The notes under the pieces: generated by a model
Database searches by the model: none
Seen by the model: the letters and a program-made list of their open reading frames with translations, nothing else
What the model was told of the DNA's origin: nothing
Shown: positions 9,684-19,084 of the stretch, in pieces
Layout: each line of letters begins with the position of its first letter
Position numbering within the stretch: the stretch's first letter is position 1
Made by a program: the position numbers and the translations under genes
From: Winogradskyella tangerina
Lineage (GTDB): Bacteria; Bacteroidota; Bacteroidia; Flavobacteriales; Flavobacteriaceae
NCBI RefSeq assembly: GCF_003260205.1
Contig: NZ_QERF01000003.1
Span: 248,001-312,000, forward strand
Length of the DNA stretch: 64,000 bases
Direction of reading: 5' to 3'

Positions 9684-10673
9684 CTAAACTAATGCCTCTT
9701 TTACTAAAAATTCAGCAATTTGAACGGTATTTGTCGCTGCACCTTTTCTGAGGTTGTCGCTCACAATCCAGAGATTCAGGGTATTTGGTTGAGAACCATC
9801 TCTTCGAATTCTCCCTACGAAAACATCATCTTTACCATTGGCGTACATCGGCATCGGATATACGTTAACATCAAGGTCATCTTGCACCGTTACACCATCC
9901 GTTTCACTCAGAATTTTACGAACCTCATGTATATCGAAATCATTTTCGAACTCTACATTTACAGCCTCACTATGCCCGCCTGCAGTAGGAATTCTTACGG
10001 CTGTGGCTGTAACTGCGATGCTTCTGTCGTCTAGGATTTTTTGGGTTTCCCGAACCAATTTCATCTCTTCTTTGGTATATCCATTTTCTTCAAAAATATC
10101 ACAGTGAGGAATTGCATTTTTGTGAATTGGGTAATGATAAGCCATATCGCCTTTTTTACCAGCAATTTCATTTTCTAATTGCTCAACAGCCTTAACTCCT
10201 GTACCAGAAACAGATTGATAGGTTGAAACTACAATGCGTTTTATTTTATAGGTCTTGTGAAGTGGCGCTAATGCCATTACCATTTGAATGGTCGAACAGT
10301 TTGGATTAGCAATAATCTTATCGTCTTTTGAAAGCTGAGCGGCATTGATCTCGGGAACTACCAATTTTTTTGAATGATCCATTCGCCATGCCGAAGAATT
10401 GTCGATAACTGTTGTGCCAACCTCTGCAAATTTCGGAGCCCATTCAAGCGACGTGCTTCCTCCAGCAGAAAACAAAGCAATATCTGGTCGTTTTTCTATT
10501 GCGGTAGGGATGCTAATGACTTCATGCGCTTTGCCCCTAAAATTAATTTTCTTACCGACTGATCTTTCAGATGCTACCAATAATAATTCATCTACAGGGA
10601 AATTGCGTTCCTCTAAAACATTGAGCATTACATTCCCTACTAATCCTGTTGCGCCTACTACAGCTACTTTCAT
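9684..10673 (-). CDS. asd: aspartate-semialdehyde dehydrogenase
   Basis: 329 residues. It reduces aspartyl phosphate to aspartate semialdehyde with NADPH, feeding lysine/diaminopimelate, threonine and methionine synthesis in the cytoplasm. The Rossmann motif GATGLVG is at residues 7-13, the catalytic Cys126 sits in ANPNCST, and a later RIPTAGGHSEAVN segment carries the substrate-binding Arg and the active-site His region. Length is normal for the family. No other lysine or threonine genes lie alongside. A TAGTTTTG -7 element stands at 10699-10706. Confidence 0.96.
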   Translation of the reverse strand: MKVAVVGATGLVGNVMLNVLEERNFPVDELLLVASERSVGKKINFRGKAHEVISIPTAIEKRPDIALFSAGGSTSLEWAPKFAEVGTTVIDNSSAWRMDHSKKLVVPEINAAQLSKDDKIIANPNCSTIQMVMALAPLHKTYKIKRIVVSTYQSVSGTGVKAVEQLENEIAGKKGDMAYHYPIHKNAIPHCDIFEENGYTKEEMKLVRETQKILDDRSIAVTATAVRIPTAGGHSEAVNVEFENDFDIHEVRKILSETDGVTVQDDLDVNVYPMPMYANGKDDVFVGRIRRDGSQPNTLNLWIVSDNLRKGAATNTVQIAEFLVKEALV

Positions 10674-10698
10674 TTCTATTTATTAAAAAATTATCCCA

Positions 10699-10706
10699 CA
10701 AAACTA
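10699..10706 (-). promoter_or_regulatory. candidate -7 element for asd
   Basis: On the minus strand TAGTTTTG fits TAnnTTTG, 26 bp before the asd ATG. No clear TTTG is found at -33, so the call is tentative. Confidence 0.35.
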
Positions 10707-10795
10707 AGCAAAATCACCTCCTTATTTTAAAGAAAATGAGTGGATTTAACAACAAAAAACAAATTGTTAATTATTTAACTAATTAAGGGTTTTTC

Positions 10796-10828
10796 AAAAA
10801 AAAGAACCCAAGCCATTGGCCTGGGTTT
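10796..10828 (-). terminator. intrinsic terminator after mscL
   Basis: On the minus strand AACCCAGGCC, loop, GGCTTGGGTT and then a T-rich run (TTCTTTTTTTT) form a stem-loop about 40 bp beyond the mscL stop. Confidence 0.75.
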
Positions 10829-10867
10829 GGTTAATAATATGTAATGTAGCGGTGTCGCTAAACTTTA

Positions 10868-11266
10868 TTATTTCTTAAGAGAATCTCTGATCTCTGTTAA
10901 TAGATCAATCTCAGATGGACCTGCTGGTTCTTCTGGAGCTGGCTCCTCTTTCTTTTTCATCTTGTTAACACCCTTTACAACAAGGAACATTACAAAGGCA
11001 ACAATGATAAAGTCGATCACATTAGTGATAAAAGTACCGTATTCTAAAAATACTTCTCCTACCATTTCTCCATCTACCATTTCTCCATCTTTTAATTTAT
11101 ACTTCAGGGCTTTAAAGTCTGAGTCGAAAATTAACCCAATTAACGGAGAAACAATTCCTCCTGTAAACGCAGTAACTACTTCTTTGAAAGCAGCACCCAT
11201 TACAAAACCTACTGCAATGTCAACAAGGTTACCCTTCATTGCAAACTCCTTAAATTCTTTTAACAT
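10868..11266 (-). CDS. mscL: large-conductance mechanosensitive channel MscL
   Basis: 132 residues. It forms a homopentameric inner-membrane pore that opens under high membrane tension and releases solutes during osmotic downshock. The N-terminal amphipathic helix and first TM segment (FAMKGNLVDIAVGFVMGAAF) match the family signature, and TM2 (NVIDFIIVAFVMFLVVKGVN, ~85-104) precedes a charged KKKEEPAPEEP linker and the C-terminal bundle helix (EIDLLTEIRDSLKK). Length is normal. The gene is monocistronic, with a terminator at 10796-10828. Confidence 0.96.
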   Translation of the reverse strand: MLKEFKEFAMKGNLVDIAVGFVMGAAFKEVVTAFTGGIVSPLIGLIFDSDFKALKYKLKDGEMVDGEMVGEVFLEYGTFITNVIDFIIVAFVMFLVVKGVNKMKKKEEPAPEEPAGPSEIDLLTEIRDSLKK

Positions 11267-11343
11267 GATTTAGTGTTTTATGGTTATTATCTGTTAGTTA
11301 GGATACTAAAATACACAAAAAGTCACATTATGTTAAAAAAATC

Positions 11344-12453
11344 TTAAGAGGAGATAATTTTTCTTTTAATACGCTGAGAGATGGCGGTTAATATTTCATA
11401 AGAAATTGTACCTGAAGACTCCGCTAATGTTGAAGCTTTTTTTTCGGCGTCAAATAAGATGACTTCATCGCCTTCCTTGCATTCAATATCGGTGATATTA
11501 ACCATGATCATGTCCATGCAGACATTGCCAATAATTGGTGCTTTATTTCCATTTATAAAGACGAACCCATTTTCATTACCGTAGTGTCTTCCCAAACCGT
11601 CGGCATGGCCAATCGGTATCGTAGCCGTCTTTTCAAAACCTTTGGAAGTATAAGCTCTATTGTAGCCAACAGTTTCACCTTTCTCGATCATATGAATTTG
11701 GGAAATAACTGATTTTAAACTGGCTATTGGTTTAAGGTTATTGTCTTCAGAAGCGGAATTCCCGAAACCGTAAAGTCCGATACCACAACGTACCATATCT
11801 AAGTGCCCTTCAGGGTAGTTGATCACACCCGATGTATTACATAAATGAAGCCAAGGTTTATAGGCCATTTTTACCTCGAATTCTTTAGCTGTAGCTTTAA
11901 AACTATTAATCTGGCGATTTGAAAATTCAGTTTCATTTGGATCTTCACTAGCTGCTAAGTGCGAAAACAACGATTTAGCGACAATAGCTGATGTTGCTTT
12001 TAATTTCGAAACAATATAATCCACATCGTTTTCCCAAAACCCTAAACGATTCAGACCTGTATTGAATTTAATATGAACAGGATAATCCTTTTGTTTTTGC
12101 TGTTCTGCCACTGCAATGAATTCATTCAAAACTTTAGCATTATAAATGCTAGGCTCTAAACAGCGTTCAATAATCGTTTCAAAATTTATAGGTTGTGGAT
12201 GTAATACAAGTATTGGTGTGGTTATGCCTGCATCTCTTAGCAGTACACCTTCTCTGGTGTAGGCTACAGCAAAATAATCAACTTCAAGTTTTTCGAGATG
12301 GTTGGCAATTTCTACGGCATCGCTACCATAGGCAAAAGCTTTAACTACAGCGAGAAATTTTGTGTTGGACTGTAATTTAGATGTTAAATAATTGAAGTTG
12401 TGAGTTAAGGCACGTAAATCAATTTCAAGAACTGTTTCATTAGCTTTTGGCAT
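11344..12453 (-). CDS. alr: alanine racemase
   Basis: 369 residues from the chosen start. It interconverts L- and D-alanine, supplying D-Ala for peptidoglycan. The PLP lysine is Lys38 in AVVKAFAYG, a slight variant of the usual VVKANAYGHG. The second catalytic residue is the Tyr of VGYNRAYT, and the barrel-end C-terminal domain has [14 protein letters not shown] choose the ATG at 12451-12453 because [16 protein letters not shown] fits the family; an in-frame codon at 12489 would add 12 basic residues and deepen the overlap. The chosen start still overlaps the tdk stop by 14 nt, suggesting translational coupling to tdk. Confidence 0.94.
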   Translation of the reverse strand: MPKANETVLEIDLRALTHNFNYLTSKLQSNTKFLAVVKAFAYGSDAVEIANHLEKLEVDYFAVAYTREGVLLRDAGITTPILVLHPQPINFETIIERCLEPSIYNAKVLNEFIAVAEQQKQKDYPVHIKFNTGLNRLGFWENDVDYIVSKLKATSAIVAKSLFSHLAASEDPNETEFSNRQINSFKATAKEFEVKMAYKPWLHLCNTSGVINYPEGHLDMVRCGIGLYGFGNSASEDNNLKPIASLKSVISQIHMIEKGETVGYNRAYTSKGFEKTATIPIGHADGLGRHYGNENGFVFINGNKAPIIGNVCMDMIMVNITDIECKEGDEVILFDAEKKASTLAESSGTISYEILTAISQRIKRKIISS

Positions 12454-13093
12454 CCGAATTTTTTTCTTTGGGTTTAACCTCTTCGGCATCTTGCACCTTC
12501 ATTTGCCTTACTTTATCTCTCAGCATACTTTTATAAAAGGCTGCACGGCTGAGTGGCTCATATTCATCAACCTCACCAAGTAAGACCAGATCATCGCTTT
12601 TTGCTTTTCGATAACTGTATTGTGCAAGGTTTCCGGTTTTTGTGCAGATCGCATGAACTTTGGTGACATATTCAGCAGTAGCCATGAGGTAAGGCATGGG
12701 GCCAAATGGATTGCCTTTAAAATCCATATCTAAACCAGCAACTATAACTCTAATCCCTTTATTAGCTAGGTCATTGCAAACTCTAACAATTTCGTCATCA
12801 AAAAACTGGGCTTCGTCTATACCAACCACATCACAACCATCAGCTAGAATAGGAATATTTGCGGCTGCAGGAACAGGCGTAGATCTAATTTCGTTGGAGT
12901 CGTGAGATACAACCATCTCATCGTCGTACCTAACATCGACTGCGGGTTTAAAAATTTCAACTTTTTGTCGGGCAAATTGTGCGCGTTTTAATCGGCGAAT
13001 AAGTTCCTCGGTTTTTCCAGAGAACATCGACCCACAAATCACTTCAATCCACCCAAATTGTTCTTTATGATTTACCGTATTTTCAAGAAACAT
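12440..13093 (-). CDS. tdk: thymidine kinase
   Basis: 217 residues, type II thymidine kinase, which phosphorylates thymidine with ATP in pyrimidine salvage. Walker [15 protein letters not shown] is at ~21-34, the Walker B-like [11 protein letters not shown] carries the catalytic Glu, and the lasso domain lies near the C-terminus ([18 protein letters not shown]). One usual zinc Cys is present in CTKTG; the second CxxC pair is not obvious, as in other family members that have lost structural zinc. It is the first gene of a tdk-alr unit. Confidence 0.94.
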   Translation of the reverse strand: MFLENTVNHKEQFGWIEVICGSMFSGKTEELIRRLKRAQFARQKVEIFKPAVDVRYDDEMVVSHDSNEIRSTPVPAAANIPILADGCDVVGIDEAQFFDDEIVRVCNDLANKGIRVIVAGLDMDFKGNPFGPMPYLMATAEYVTKVHAICTKTGNLAQYSYRKAKSDDLVLLGEVDEYEPLSRAAFYKSMLRDKVRQMKVQDAEEVKPKEKNSDAKS

Positions 13094-13176
13094 TTCGTAA
13101 TTTTAGCACTAAAACGTAGTAATAATTCGTTTGTATAAAGGTCAATCAAAAATATTAAAAATCAAAAGTAATTAAG

Positions 13177-13923
13177 ATGAAAAAGAAATTAGAATCAGAA
13201 TTAATAAGCATTGCGCACAGGATTCTAAAACTTGGAGGTAGAGAAGATGTTGATAGAATGCACGAAGAGGTTGCTAAACTCTACGAGAAACTTACTGTTT
13301 TAAAATTTGCCCACGAGAATTTTGAAGACGATATGCCAACAATTGGTAATGATTCGTCATTTTTTGATATGCTAGACACTGCTTTTAACAATAAAGTGAG
13401 TGATAATATTGAAATAGGTAACAAAACTTACGTGAATCTAGATGAGCGTGAAGATGATGACATTATGGAACCCGTAATGGAAACCATAAAAGATATGGTA
13501 GCTCAAATGCCAGAAGAAACACAGCAAGTGGATGTGATGATCGAGGAAGCGGTAACCGAAGAAAAACCAACAACCATAGAGTTTGAAACCATAAGCCCTG
13601 ATTTTGCTGAAATCCCAGAGTTTGAACCTATTGAAGAAGCTCAAAAACGTGAAGCATCCGAAGCCAAAAAGTCCTTGAATGATAAATTAAAAGGGAAAGG
13701 CTTACAAATTGGCTTGAATGATAAACTGGCTTTTATTAAACACTTGTTTGAAGGTAAAAATGAGGATTACGACCGCGTAATTTCTCAGATTAATACTGCC
13801 AATACTTTGGATGAAGCCCGACAACTCATTGATGAGATGATAAAACCGGATTACAACAATTGGGAAGGTAAAGAAGACTACGAAGAGCGCTTTATTGAGA
13901 TTGTTGAAGGTAAATTTAGTTAA
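13177..13923 (+). CDS. conserved hypothetical protein, acidic, coiled-coil N-terminus
   Basis: I recognise the pattern as conserved in Flavobacteriaceae but know no function. 248 residues, cytoplasmic, without signal or membrane segment. The N-terminus (MKKKLESELISIAHRILKL...VDRMHEEVAKLYEKLTVL, 1-45) is helical and coiled-coil-like. The middle (~75-165) is acidic and poorly conserved in feel. The C-terminus (~168-248) is compact: it repeats LNDKLKGKGLQIGLNDKLAFIKHLFEG and ends in a helical region. The stop overlaps the next start (TAATG at 13921-13925), so it is coupled to the DoxX-like gene. It is divergent from tdk, 83 bp away. Confidence 0.75.
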   Translation: MKKKLESELISIAHRILKLGGREDVDRMHEEVAKLYEKLTVLKFAHENFEDDMPTIGNDSSFFDMLDTAFNNKVSDNIEIGNKTYVNLDEREDDDIMEPVMETIKDMVAQMPEETQQVDVMIEEAVTEEKPTTIEFETISPDFAEIPEFEPIEEAQKREASEAKKSLNDKLKGKGLQIGLNDKLAFIKHLFEGKNEDYDRVISQINTANTLDEARQLIDEMIKPDYNNWEGKEDYEERFIEIVEGKFS

Positions 13924-14279
13924 TGCGTATAAAACAAATTATATACTGGTTGACCACAGTTTTACTTTGTGGCACCATGTTATTTTCGGCCACCATGTAC
14001 TTCACAAAAACAGACATGGTAAAGGGCTTTTTTGAAAGTTTCAATTATCCAACATATATCGTCATTCCTTTAGCCGTATTAAAAGTCTTAGGTGTTGTGA
14101 TGATTTTATGGAGAAGTAGTAAATGGCTAACAGAATGGGCCTATGCTGGTTTTTTCTTTGATCTGGTATTGGCAACTGCGGCACATTATTATGCAGGCGA
14201 TCCTATTTTTGGAGCATCTTTAATAGGCTTAATACTAATCTTTCCGTCTTATTTCTTAGGAAAATATATTAGAGATTAA
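13923..14279 (+). CDS. DoxX-like small integral membrane protein
   Basis: 118 residues with four hydrophobic segments (~7-27, 45-63, 70-88, 95-112). Features such as the N-terminal helix with FSATMYFTKT, VIPLAVLKVLGVVMILWRSS and EWAYAGFFFDLVLATAAHYYAGDP fit the DoxX/DoxX-like family. Its biochemical role is unclear; relatives have been linked to quinone or sulfur redox functions. The ATG overlaps the stop of the previous gene by 1 nt. The 3' end overlaps that of the convergent adhesin gene by 4 bp. Confidence 0.8.
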   Translation: MRIKQIIYWLTTVLLCGTMLFSATMYFTKTDMVKGFFESFNYPTYIVIPLAVLKVLGVVMILWRSSKWLTEWAYAGFFFDLVLATAAHYYAGDPIFGASLIGLILIFPSYFLGKYIRD

Positions 14280-17200
14280 TAATTGAGATAGATATAACCA
14301 CCTATAGGATTTTCAAATCCATTTATTTGTAAAACATAGAAATAAGTGCCAACGGGTAAACGTCTTGAAGATTCCGGGAATCCCATATTAGCTCTACCAT
14401 CCCAAGTATTCAAGTAATTACTAGCCTCATATATTTGTGTGCCATTTCGGTTGAAAATCTTTAGCACATTATCTGGATAACTTTCTATACACGGAATGAC
14501 CAACACATCATTTTCTCTGTCTCCATTAGGCGATATACCTTGAGGAACCAACAAACAATTAGAGACATCAACACTTGCATCGTCTTCGTTATTTGAAGGG
14601 TTTCTATCAGTTTCATTTAAGTTGATCAAACTAGCAATGTTTAATAAATCTATAGCAGAAACTAAGTTTACCGTTAGGTCTAGTGTTGCTGAAGCCTCAG
14701 GATTTAAAACCGGAATTGACCACACCAGATCCGTTTCATTAAAGGTGCCTAAACTTGTTGCAGCTGAAACAAATTCATATCCATCTGGCAGCTGATCACT
14801 AATTTCAATTGCCGTACCTTCTGTGGTTCCGTTGTTTACAGCCGTAATAGTGAAAGTTACTTGTTCTCCAACTATAGCCTCAGTGGGTTCTACGGATTTT
14901 AAAACCTCAATATCTACATCAGAAGTATCAACAAGGACATCTAGTGTGGCGCTGGTTTGTGAGACATCAATATTATTAGTGTTAGTGAAGTTTTCAAAAT
15001 TATTCAGATATGTACCACCAATATTTGATGTGACGATCACCGAAAAAGTGCAGCTATCTACACCTTCAGGAAAAATAAGGTCATTCACACCTACAAAATC
15101 GTCTCCGATATTGCCTATAAAATTGGTCGTACAACCATTAGATTCCACCCAGTCTGGTTCAGAAACCAAGAATAATCCTTGAGGTAAATTATCGGTAAAC
15201 GAAATATTATTTTGCAACGGACTATTTGCAACATTAAATACTGTAAAAACTAACTCGCTCTCATTACCTTCAAAAATCGAAGTTGGTAAAAAGAATTTAT
15301 CGAGCACAGGTGCAATCACCTGAATACTGTTAATAGAAATATTGGTTTCGGGCGTTATTTCTTCATTATCTGAGGCGCTTGGAAAGGCCTGCGCGGTGTT
15401 ATTAAATGCGCCACCAAAAATTGGAGCCGTAACCGGAATACTGATACTTATTGTAGAGCCGGCATCCATTGTTGGGATAATTCCTGAAATCGTATTACCA
15501 TCTACTTCAAAAGTGGAAATACATGTTGCATTTCCAGAGGTAACAGTACAACTTGGAACTCCATTAATCGTAAATACCGGATTTAAGAAGTTTTCAAACA
15601 AAATATCAATAGCATTAGAACTTGTTGCGCTATTGCTAATATCAACGATCCAGTTAAATGATTGTCCGGTATCAATTTGGGTTAGCTCAGGAAATGTTTG
15701 TACCACCAAATCAATACAAGGCGCAAAAAAGGTGTTTACTTCGGCACTATTATTTGTGGTAATGGGTTCGGGGATACCACTTACAAAATCAACTCTTACG
15801 ATGTTGGTACCAACAATTGGAGTTAAAGCACATTCTGGTTGCCAGTCAATGACCACTGTGAAAGTTACAGAACTATTAGCTGGGAGCAACCAATTTTCCT
15901 CTGGTGTTATTTGCCAAAATGTATCAAAAGTTCCGTCGTCGGTTATACCATCAAAAGTAACACCAATATTAGCGTTTACTATATCAGAACACGATGCGCC
16001 TCCGGTAGTTCCGGTACATTCAACGCTAATTAATGTGGCTTCAATAGGGACACTGTTCGCGCCAGGAACAGGCATATAGTCTTGTAACTCTATGAACTCG
16101 TCGGTGTCGCCATCGTTGGTTACAACAATCTCATAGACAATCTCTCCCCATTCTGCTGTATTTTGCGGAGTTTCACCAATTGGGATAGCCGGACTTATTT
16201 GAGTTTTTTCAACTTGTATATCCGATAAATCCTGAATATCACACTGTTCTGCTGGAGGAAATAATAAGATATTCGAAAAAAAGTTGTTTGCTATGTTAGT
16301 ATCAACAATCTGCGAATCGATAATATTAGTACCACTGCGAACAAGTGCCTGAATCACTTCAGGTGAAAGCACACAGTCTGGTTCAATAAATTGAAGAACC
16401 GTTTCAATGGTTATTGTCGTATTCGGCTCAAGGACAAAATCACTACTTACCCATATTTGCCCATTATCTGTTAAGGTGAAATCATTGCAGGTAACAGCAC
16501 CTGTTGTTCCTAAACAATTAATTGAAATGATATCCCAAGTTAGAACCGACAAATTCTGTAGAAAGAAGCGAATGGGCGCTGCTGATGGCCCATTATTACA
16601 GACGGTGGTTTCCAGGGTTATATTTTCATTATAAGCGAAAGTCGCCGTAATTGGATCAATGACCTCGGTTTCTATACAGATATCGGTTTCAGCGCACGGG
16701 TCTGCTTCGAGCAAAATTGTATCTACAAAATTTGAATTGTTAGGCGATACATTAGCGTGATTTAATCCAATTTCAATAGCACTAGCCACTTCGATCGTGG
16801 CTGGATCTGGCGAACATGAAAAATTAGTAAAACGATAAACCAATTGAAAAGTAAGACTCCCGCCCTCAGTAAATACAATTTCGTCATCAAATAAAAATAA
16901 TGAAGGCGCTGTAGATAAATTTGGAGTTGTAATTGCTGCAGAAGTGCCTTGAATATTTGAAAGGTCTGGGCAACTGGTACCGTTTGTTCCAGAGAGACAT
17001 TCCATTGAAATAAACTCGGCGAAAGGTTGACCATTATCAAAATCTGACTGAAGAATCAGTTTACCTTCAATAAAACTTAAAGGAAAATCAATTTCACTAT
17101 TATTAGTAATGGTAAATTGATAAGTGACCTCATCACCCCACATATTAATTGCCGTACCAGGCGAAGGCTGAATTTGTGTATGGGTTACCACAAAATCGAT

Positions 17201-17683
17201 GACAATATCCAATACATCTATGGAAATGATGGACTGGTTGTTATTGGAATTGACATCTGTAGTGCCATCAGGAGGGCTGACAATGCCATTAGCGGCAATG
17301 CCGCCCAAGGTTGGAGGCGCTGTTACTAAAACCAATAATTCAACACTCGAATTATTTGGCATGCTTGCTATGTTGGCCGTTAAAACATTATCCGTAAGAT
17401 CAACAACAGATATATTAGAAGCTCCATTACTATTATTTTGAGAGGTCGTTGATATTATCGTGAGGTCTTCGTCAAAATCAACCGAAAAGCTGGCGTCATT
17501 TACTGAATTTCCGGAATTTAAAATGGTAATAACGTACTGAAAATCTTCAAAAATATCCACCTGAGAAACCGGATTTCCGCCCAAATCTTGAGCCTCTATA
17601 GCAATAGACAAATCTGTGGTTTGAGCAGATAACACAAAAGCGTTGAGACAAAAAAGTAAAAAGAGATAGGATAATTTTGGCAT
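14276..17683 (-). CDS. large surface adhesin with DUF11-type repeats and CHU_C tail (T9SS type B cargo)
   Basis: 1135 residues. A signal peptide (MPKLSYLFLLFCLNAFVLSAQ) is followed by repeated immunoglobulin-like DUF11/CARDB-type domains of ~130 residues. Typical phrases are TDLSIAIEAQ, YEIVVTNDGDTDEF, VTFTITAVNNGTTEGTAIEISDQLP and ATLDLTVNL. The last ~85 residues are the gliding-motility-associated C-terminal (CHU_C) domain: QGISPNGDRENDVL, FNRNGTQIYE, WDGRAN and PVGTYFYVL. CHU_C cargo crosses the outer membrane through the type IX system and commonly serves in adhesion or gliding. There is no PorP/SprF partner next to this copy. Codon use looks like its neighbours. Confidence 0.88.
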   Translation of the reverse strand: MPKLSYLFLLFCLNAFVLSAQTTDLSIAIEAQDLGGNPVSQVDIFEDFQYVITILNSGNSVNDASFSVDFDEDLTIISTTSQNNSNGASNISVVDLTDNVLTANIASMPNNSSVELLVLVTAPPTLGGIAANGIVSPPDGTTDVNSNNNQSIISIDVLDIVIDFVVTHTQIQPSPGTAINMWGDEVTYQFTITNNSEIDFPLSFIEGKLILQSDFDNGQPFAEFISMECLSGTNGTSCPDLSNIQGTSAAITTPNLSTAPSLFLFDDEIVFTEGGSLTFQLVYRFTNFSCSPDPATIEVASAIEIGLNHANVSPNNSNFVDTILLEADPCAETDICIETEVIDPITATFAYNENITLETTVCNNGPSAAPIRFFLQNLSVLTWDIISINCLGTTGAVTCNDFTLTDNGQIWVSSDFVLEPNTTITIETVLQFIEPDCVLSPEVIQALVRSGTNIIDSQIVDTNIANNFFSNILLFPPAEQCDIQDLSDIQVEKTQISPAIPIGETPQNTAEWGEIVYEIVVTNDGDTDEFIELQDYMPVPGANSVPIEATLISVECTGTTGGASCSDIVNANIGVTFDGITDDGTFDTFWQITPEENWLLPANSSVTFTVVIDWQPECALTPIVGTNIVRVDFVSGIPEPITTNNSAEVNTFFAPCIDLVVQTFPELTQIDTGQSFNWIVDISNSATSSNAIDILFENFLNPVFTINGVPSCTVTSGNATCISTFEVDGNTISGIIPTMDAGSTISISIPVTAPIFGGAFNNTAQAFPSASDNEEITPETNISINSIQVIAPVLDKFFLPTSIFEGNESELVFTVFNVANSPLQNNISFTDNLPQGLFLVSEPDWVESNGCTTNFIGNIGDDFVGVNDLIFPEGVDSCTFSVIVTSNIGGTYLNNFENFTNTNNIDVSQTSATLDVLVDTSDVDIEVLKSVEPTEAIVGEQVTFTITAVNNGTTEGTAIEISDQLPDGYEFVSAATSLGTFNETDLVWSIPVLNPEASATLDLTVNLVSAIDLLNIASLINLNETDRNPSNNEDDASVDVSNCLLVPQGISPNGDRENDVLVIPCIESYPDNVLKIFNRNGTQIYEASNYLNTWDGRANMGFPESSRRLPVGTYFYVLQINGFENPIGGYIYLNY

Positions 17684-17723
17684 TAATAGCTTTTTATTTT
17701 TAAGATACAGAATTTTCTGAATG

Positions 17724-17757
17724 GTTGCGTAAAGAAATTCAAAAGGTTGTAAATTTG
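17724..17757 (+). promoter_or_regulatory. promoter candidate for rsmI
   Basis: TTG at 17725-17727, a 22-nt gap and a perfect TAnnTTTG (TAAATTTG, 17750-17757). A start point near 17764 would leave a ~13-nt leader before the rsmI ATG. Confidence 0.5.
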
Positions 17758-17776
17758 ATTAGAAAGAATACTAAAT

Positions 17777-18445
17777 ATGAAGTTATTTTTAGTGCCTACG
17801 CCCATCGGAAATTTGAAGGATATCACCTTTAGAGCTGTTGAGGTATTGAATGATGTTGATCTCATTTTGGCCGAAGATACCCGAACTTCAGGAAAACTTC
17901 TTAAGCATTTCGAAATTAGTACACCCATGCAAAGCCATCATATGCACAATGAGCATAAGACGGTAGATGGCTTAATTCAAAAGTTGCAATCCGGGTTATC
18001 GATTGCAGTGATCAGTGACGCCGGAACACCCGCTATTTCAGACCCAGGATTTTTACTTGTAAGGGCCTGCGTTGAAAATAATATCGACGTGGAGTGTCTG
18101 CCGGGCGCTACAGCTTTTGTGCCAGCTCTTGTAAATAGTGGCTTACCCAATGATAAATTTGTATTTGAAGGCTTTCTTCCTGTAAAAAAAGGACGCCAGA
18201 CCCGCTTGCTATTACTTGCTGAAGAAACCCGAACTATGATCTTCTATGAAAGCCCGCATAAGCTCATTAAGACTCTAGGAAACTTCTGCGAATATTTTGG
18301 AGAAGACCGATTAGTATCCGTATCTCGCGAGTTAACTAAACTTTACGAGGAAACCATCAGAGGAACGGCGAAGGAGGTTTTAGAGCACTATACTAATAAA
18401 CCTCCAAAAGGAGAGATCGTCATTGTGGTTGCAGGTAAAAAATAG
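17777..18445 (+). CDS. rsmI: 16S rRNA (cytidine-1402-2'-O)-methyltransferase
   Basis: 222 residues, normal for RsmI. It adds the 2'-O-methyl group to C1402 in the decoding centre using SAM. Tetrapyrrole-methylase fold motifs are clear: LVPTPIGNLKDIT at the start, EDTRTSGKLLKHF, ISDAGTPAISDPG, LPGATAFVPALVNSGL and YESPHKL. The gene ends with TAG at 18443-18445, directly followed in the same frame by the next gene's coding sequence (see findings). Confidence 0.96.
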   Translation: MKLFLVPTPIGNLKDITFRAVEVLNDVDLILAEDTRTSGKLLKHFEISTPMQSHHMHNEHKTVDGLIQKLQSGLSIAVISDAGTPAISDPGFLLVRACVENNIDVECLPGATAFVPALVNSGLPNDKFVFEGFLPVKKGRQTRLLLLAEETRTMIFYESPHKLIKTLGNFCEYFGEDRLVSVSRELTKLYEETIRGTAKEVLEHYTNKPPKGEIVIVVAGKK

Positions 18446-19054
18446 TTGATCATTCAGAAAATTTTGAAGAAGCTTTTAGACGAAATAAGCCAATGTGCCA
18501 TTTGTAAAGCGCATTTACCCTTGGGACCAAGACCTGTTGTAACTGCGCACCCAAATTCAAAAGTGGTAATAATTGGGCAAGCACCCGGAACCAAAGTACA
18601 CGAATCGGGAATTCCATGGGATGATCAAAGTGGAAAAAAGCTCAGACAGTGGCTTAATGTTACTGACGAACAATTTTATAATACAGAGAACTTTGCAATA
18701 ATTCCTATGGGTTTTTGTTACCCAGGGAAAGGTAAAACAGGCGATCTGCCACCACGACCCGAGTGTGCACCACAATGGCATTTACAATTGCTAGAAAACA
18801 TGCCTAATGTTCAACTTATAATTTTGATTGGCAGTTATGCACAGCACTATTACTTGAATGATAAAAAGACTTTAACCGAACGCGTTGGAGATTATATATC
18901 TTATCTTCCTAAATACTTTCCTATACCTCATCCGTCACCTACCAATCGATTTTGGCGCGCCAAAAATCCATGGTTTGAAGAGTCTATTGTGCCCGAGCTT
19001 CAAAAGGTAACGAAGAACATCCTTGGGTTAGACTCTAAAAATCTAAAGATCTAA
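18446..19054 (+). CDS. uracil-DNA glycosylase family protein
   Basis: About 200 residues. The N-terminal CAICKAHLPLGPRPVV segment, the catalytic-loop motif GQAPGTKVHESGIPWDD and the DNA-intercalating loop HPSPTN identify the UDG superfamily; it should excise uracil or related bases. PGKGKTGDLPPRPECAPQWH is also typical of this subfamily. The N-terminal end has no ATG or GTG: the only plausible starts are TTG codons at 18446 and 18464. The second gives KKLLDEISQC..., closer to the usual beginning. The last residues (DSKNLKI) are encoded by an intergenic ATCTAA-type repeat. Confidence 0.85.
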   Translation: MIIQKILKKLLDEISQCAICKAHLPLGPRPVVTAHPNSKVVIIGQAPGTKVHESGIPWDDQSGKKLRQWLNVTDEQFYNTENFAIIPMGFCYPGKGKTGDLPPRPECAPQWHLQLLENMPNVQLIILIGSYAQHYYLNDKKTLTERVGDYISYLPKYFPIPHPSPTNRFWRAKNPWFEESIVPELQKVTKNILGLDSKNLKI

Positions 19055-19084
19055 TCGTCTAATGATCTAACAATCCAATATCTA
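19041..19084. repeat. degenerate ATCTAA-rich short repeat array
   Basis: Six or so imperfect copies of a 7-9 nt unit around ATCTAA/GTCTAA run from inside the end of the UDG gene to the stop of the AhpD-like gene. The phrase CAATCCAAT is shared with a second array at 49727-49761. Confidence 0.55.

Noticed and set aside
9720..10107. Two plus-strand frames antisense to asd
   Set aside because: asd is complete and conserved on the minus strand; the frames show no domain.
10714..10724. Perfect Shine-Dalgarno-like AAGGAGGTGA on the minus strand in the asd leader
   Set aside because: It stands ~45 nt from the asd ATG with no frame behind it, and lies upstream of the likely -7 element; chance match.
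15342..16079. 245-codon open frame on the plus strand inside the CHU_C adhesin gene
   Set aside because: It is antisense to a protein with clear domains, its product is low in complexity and shows no domain; typical shadow of a Thr/Ser/Val-rich gene.
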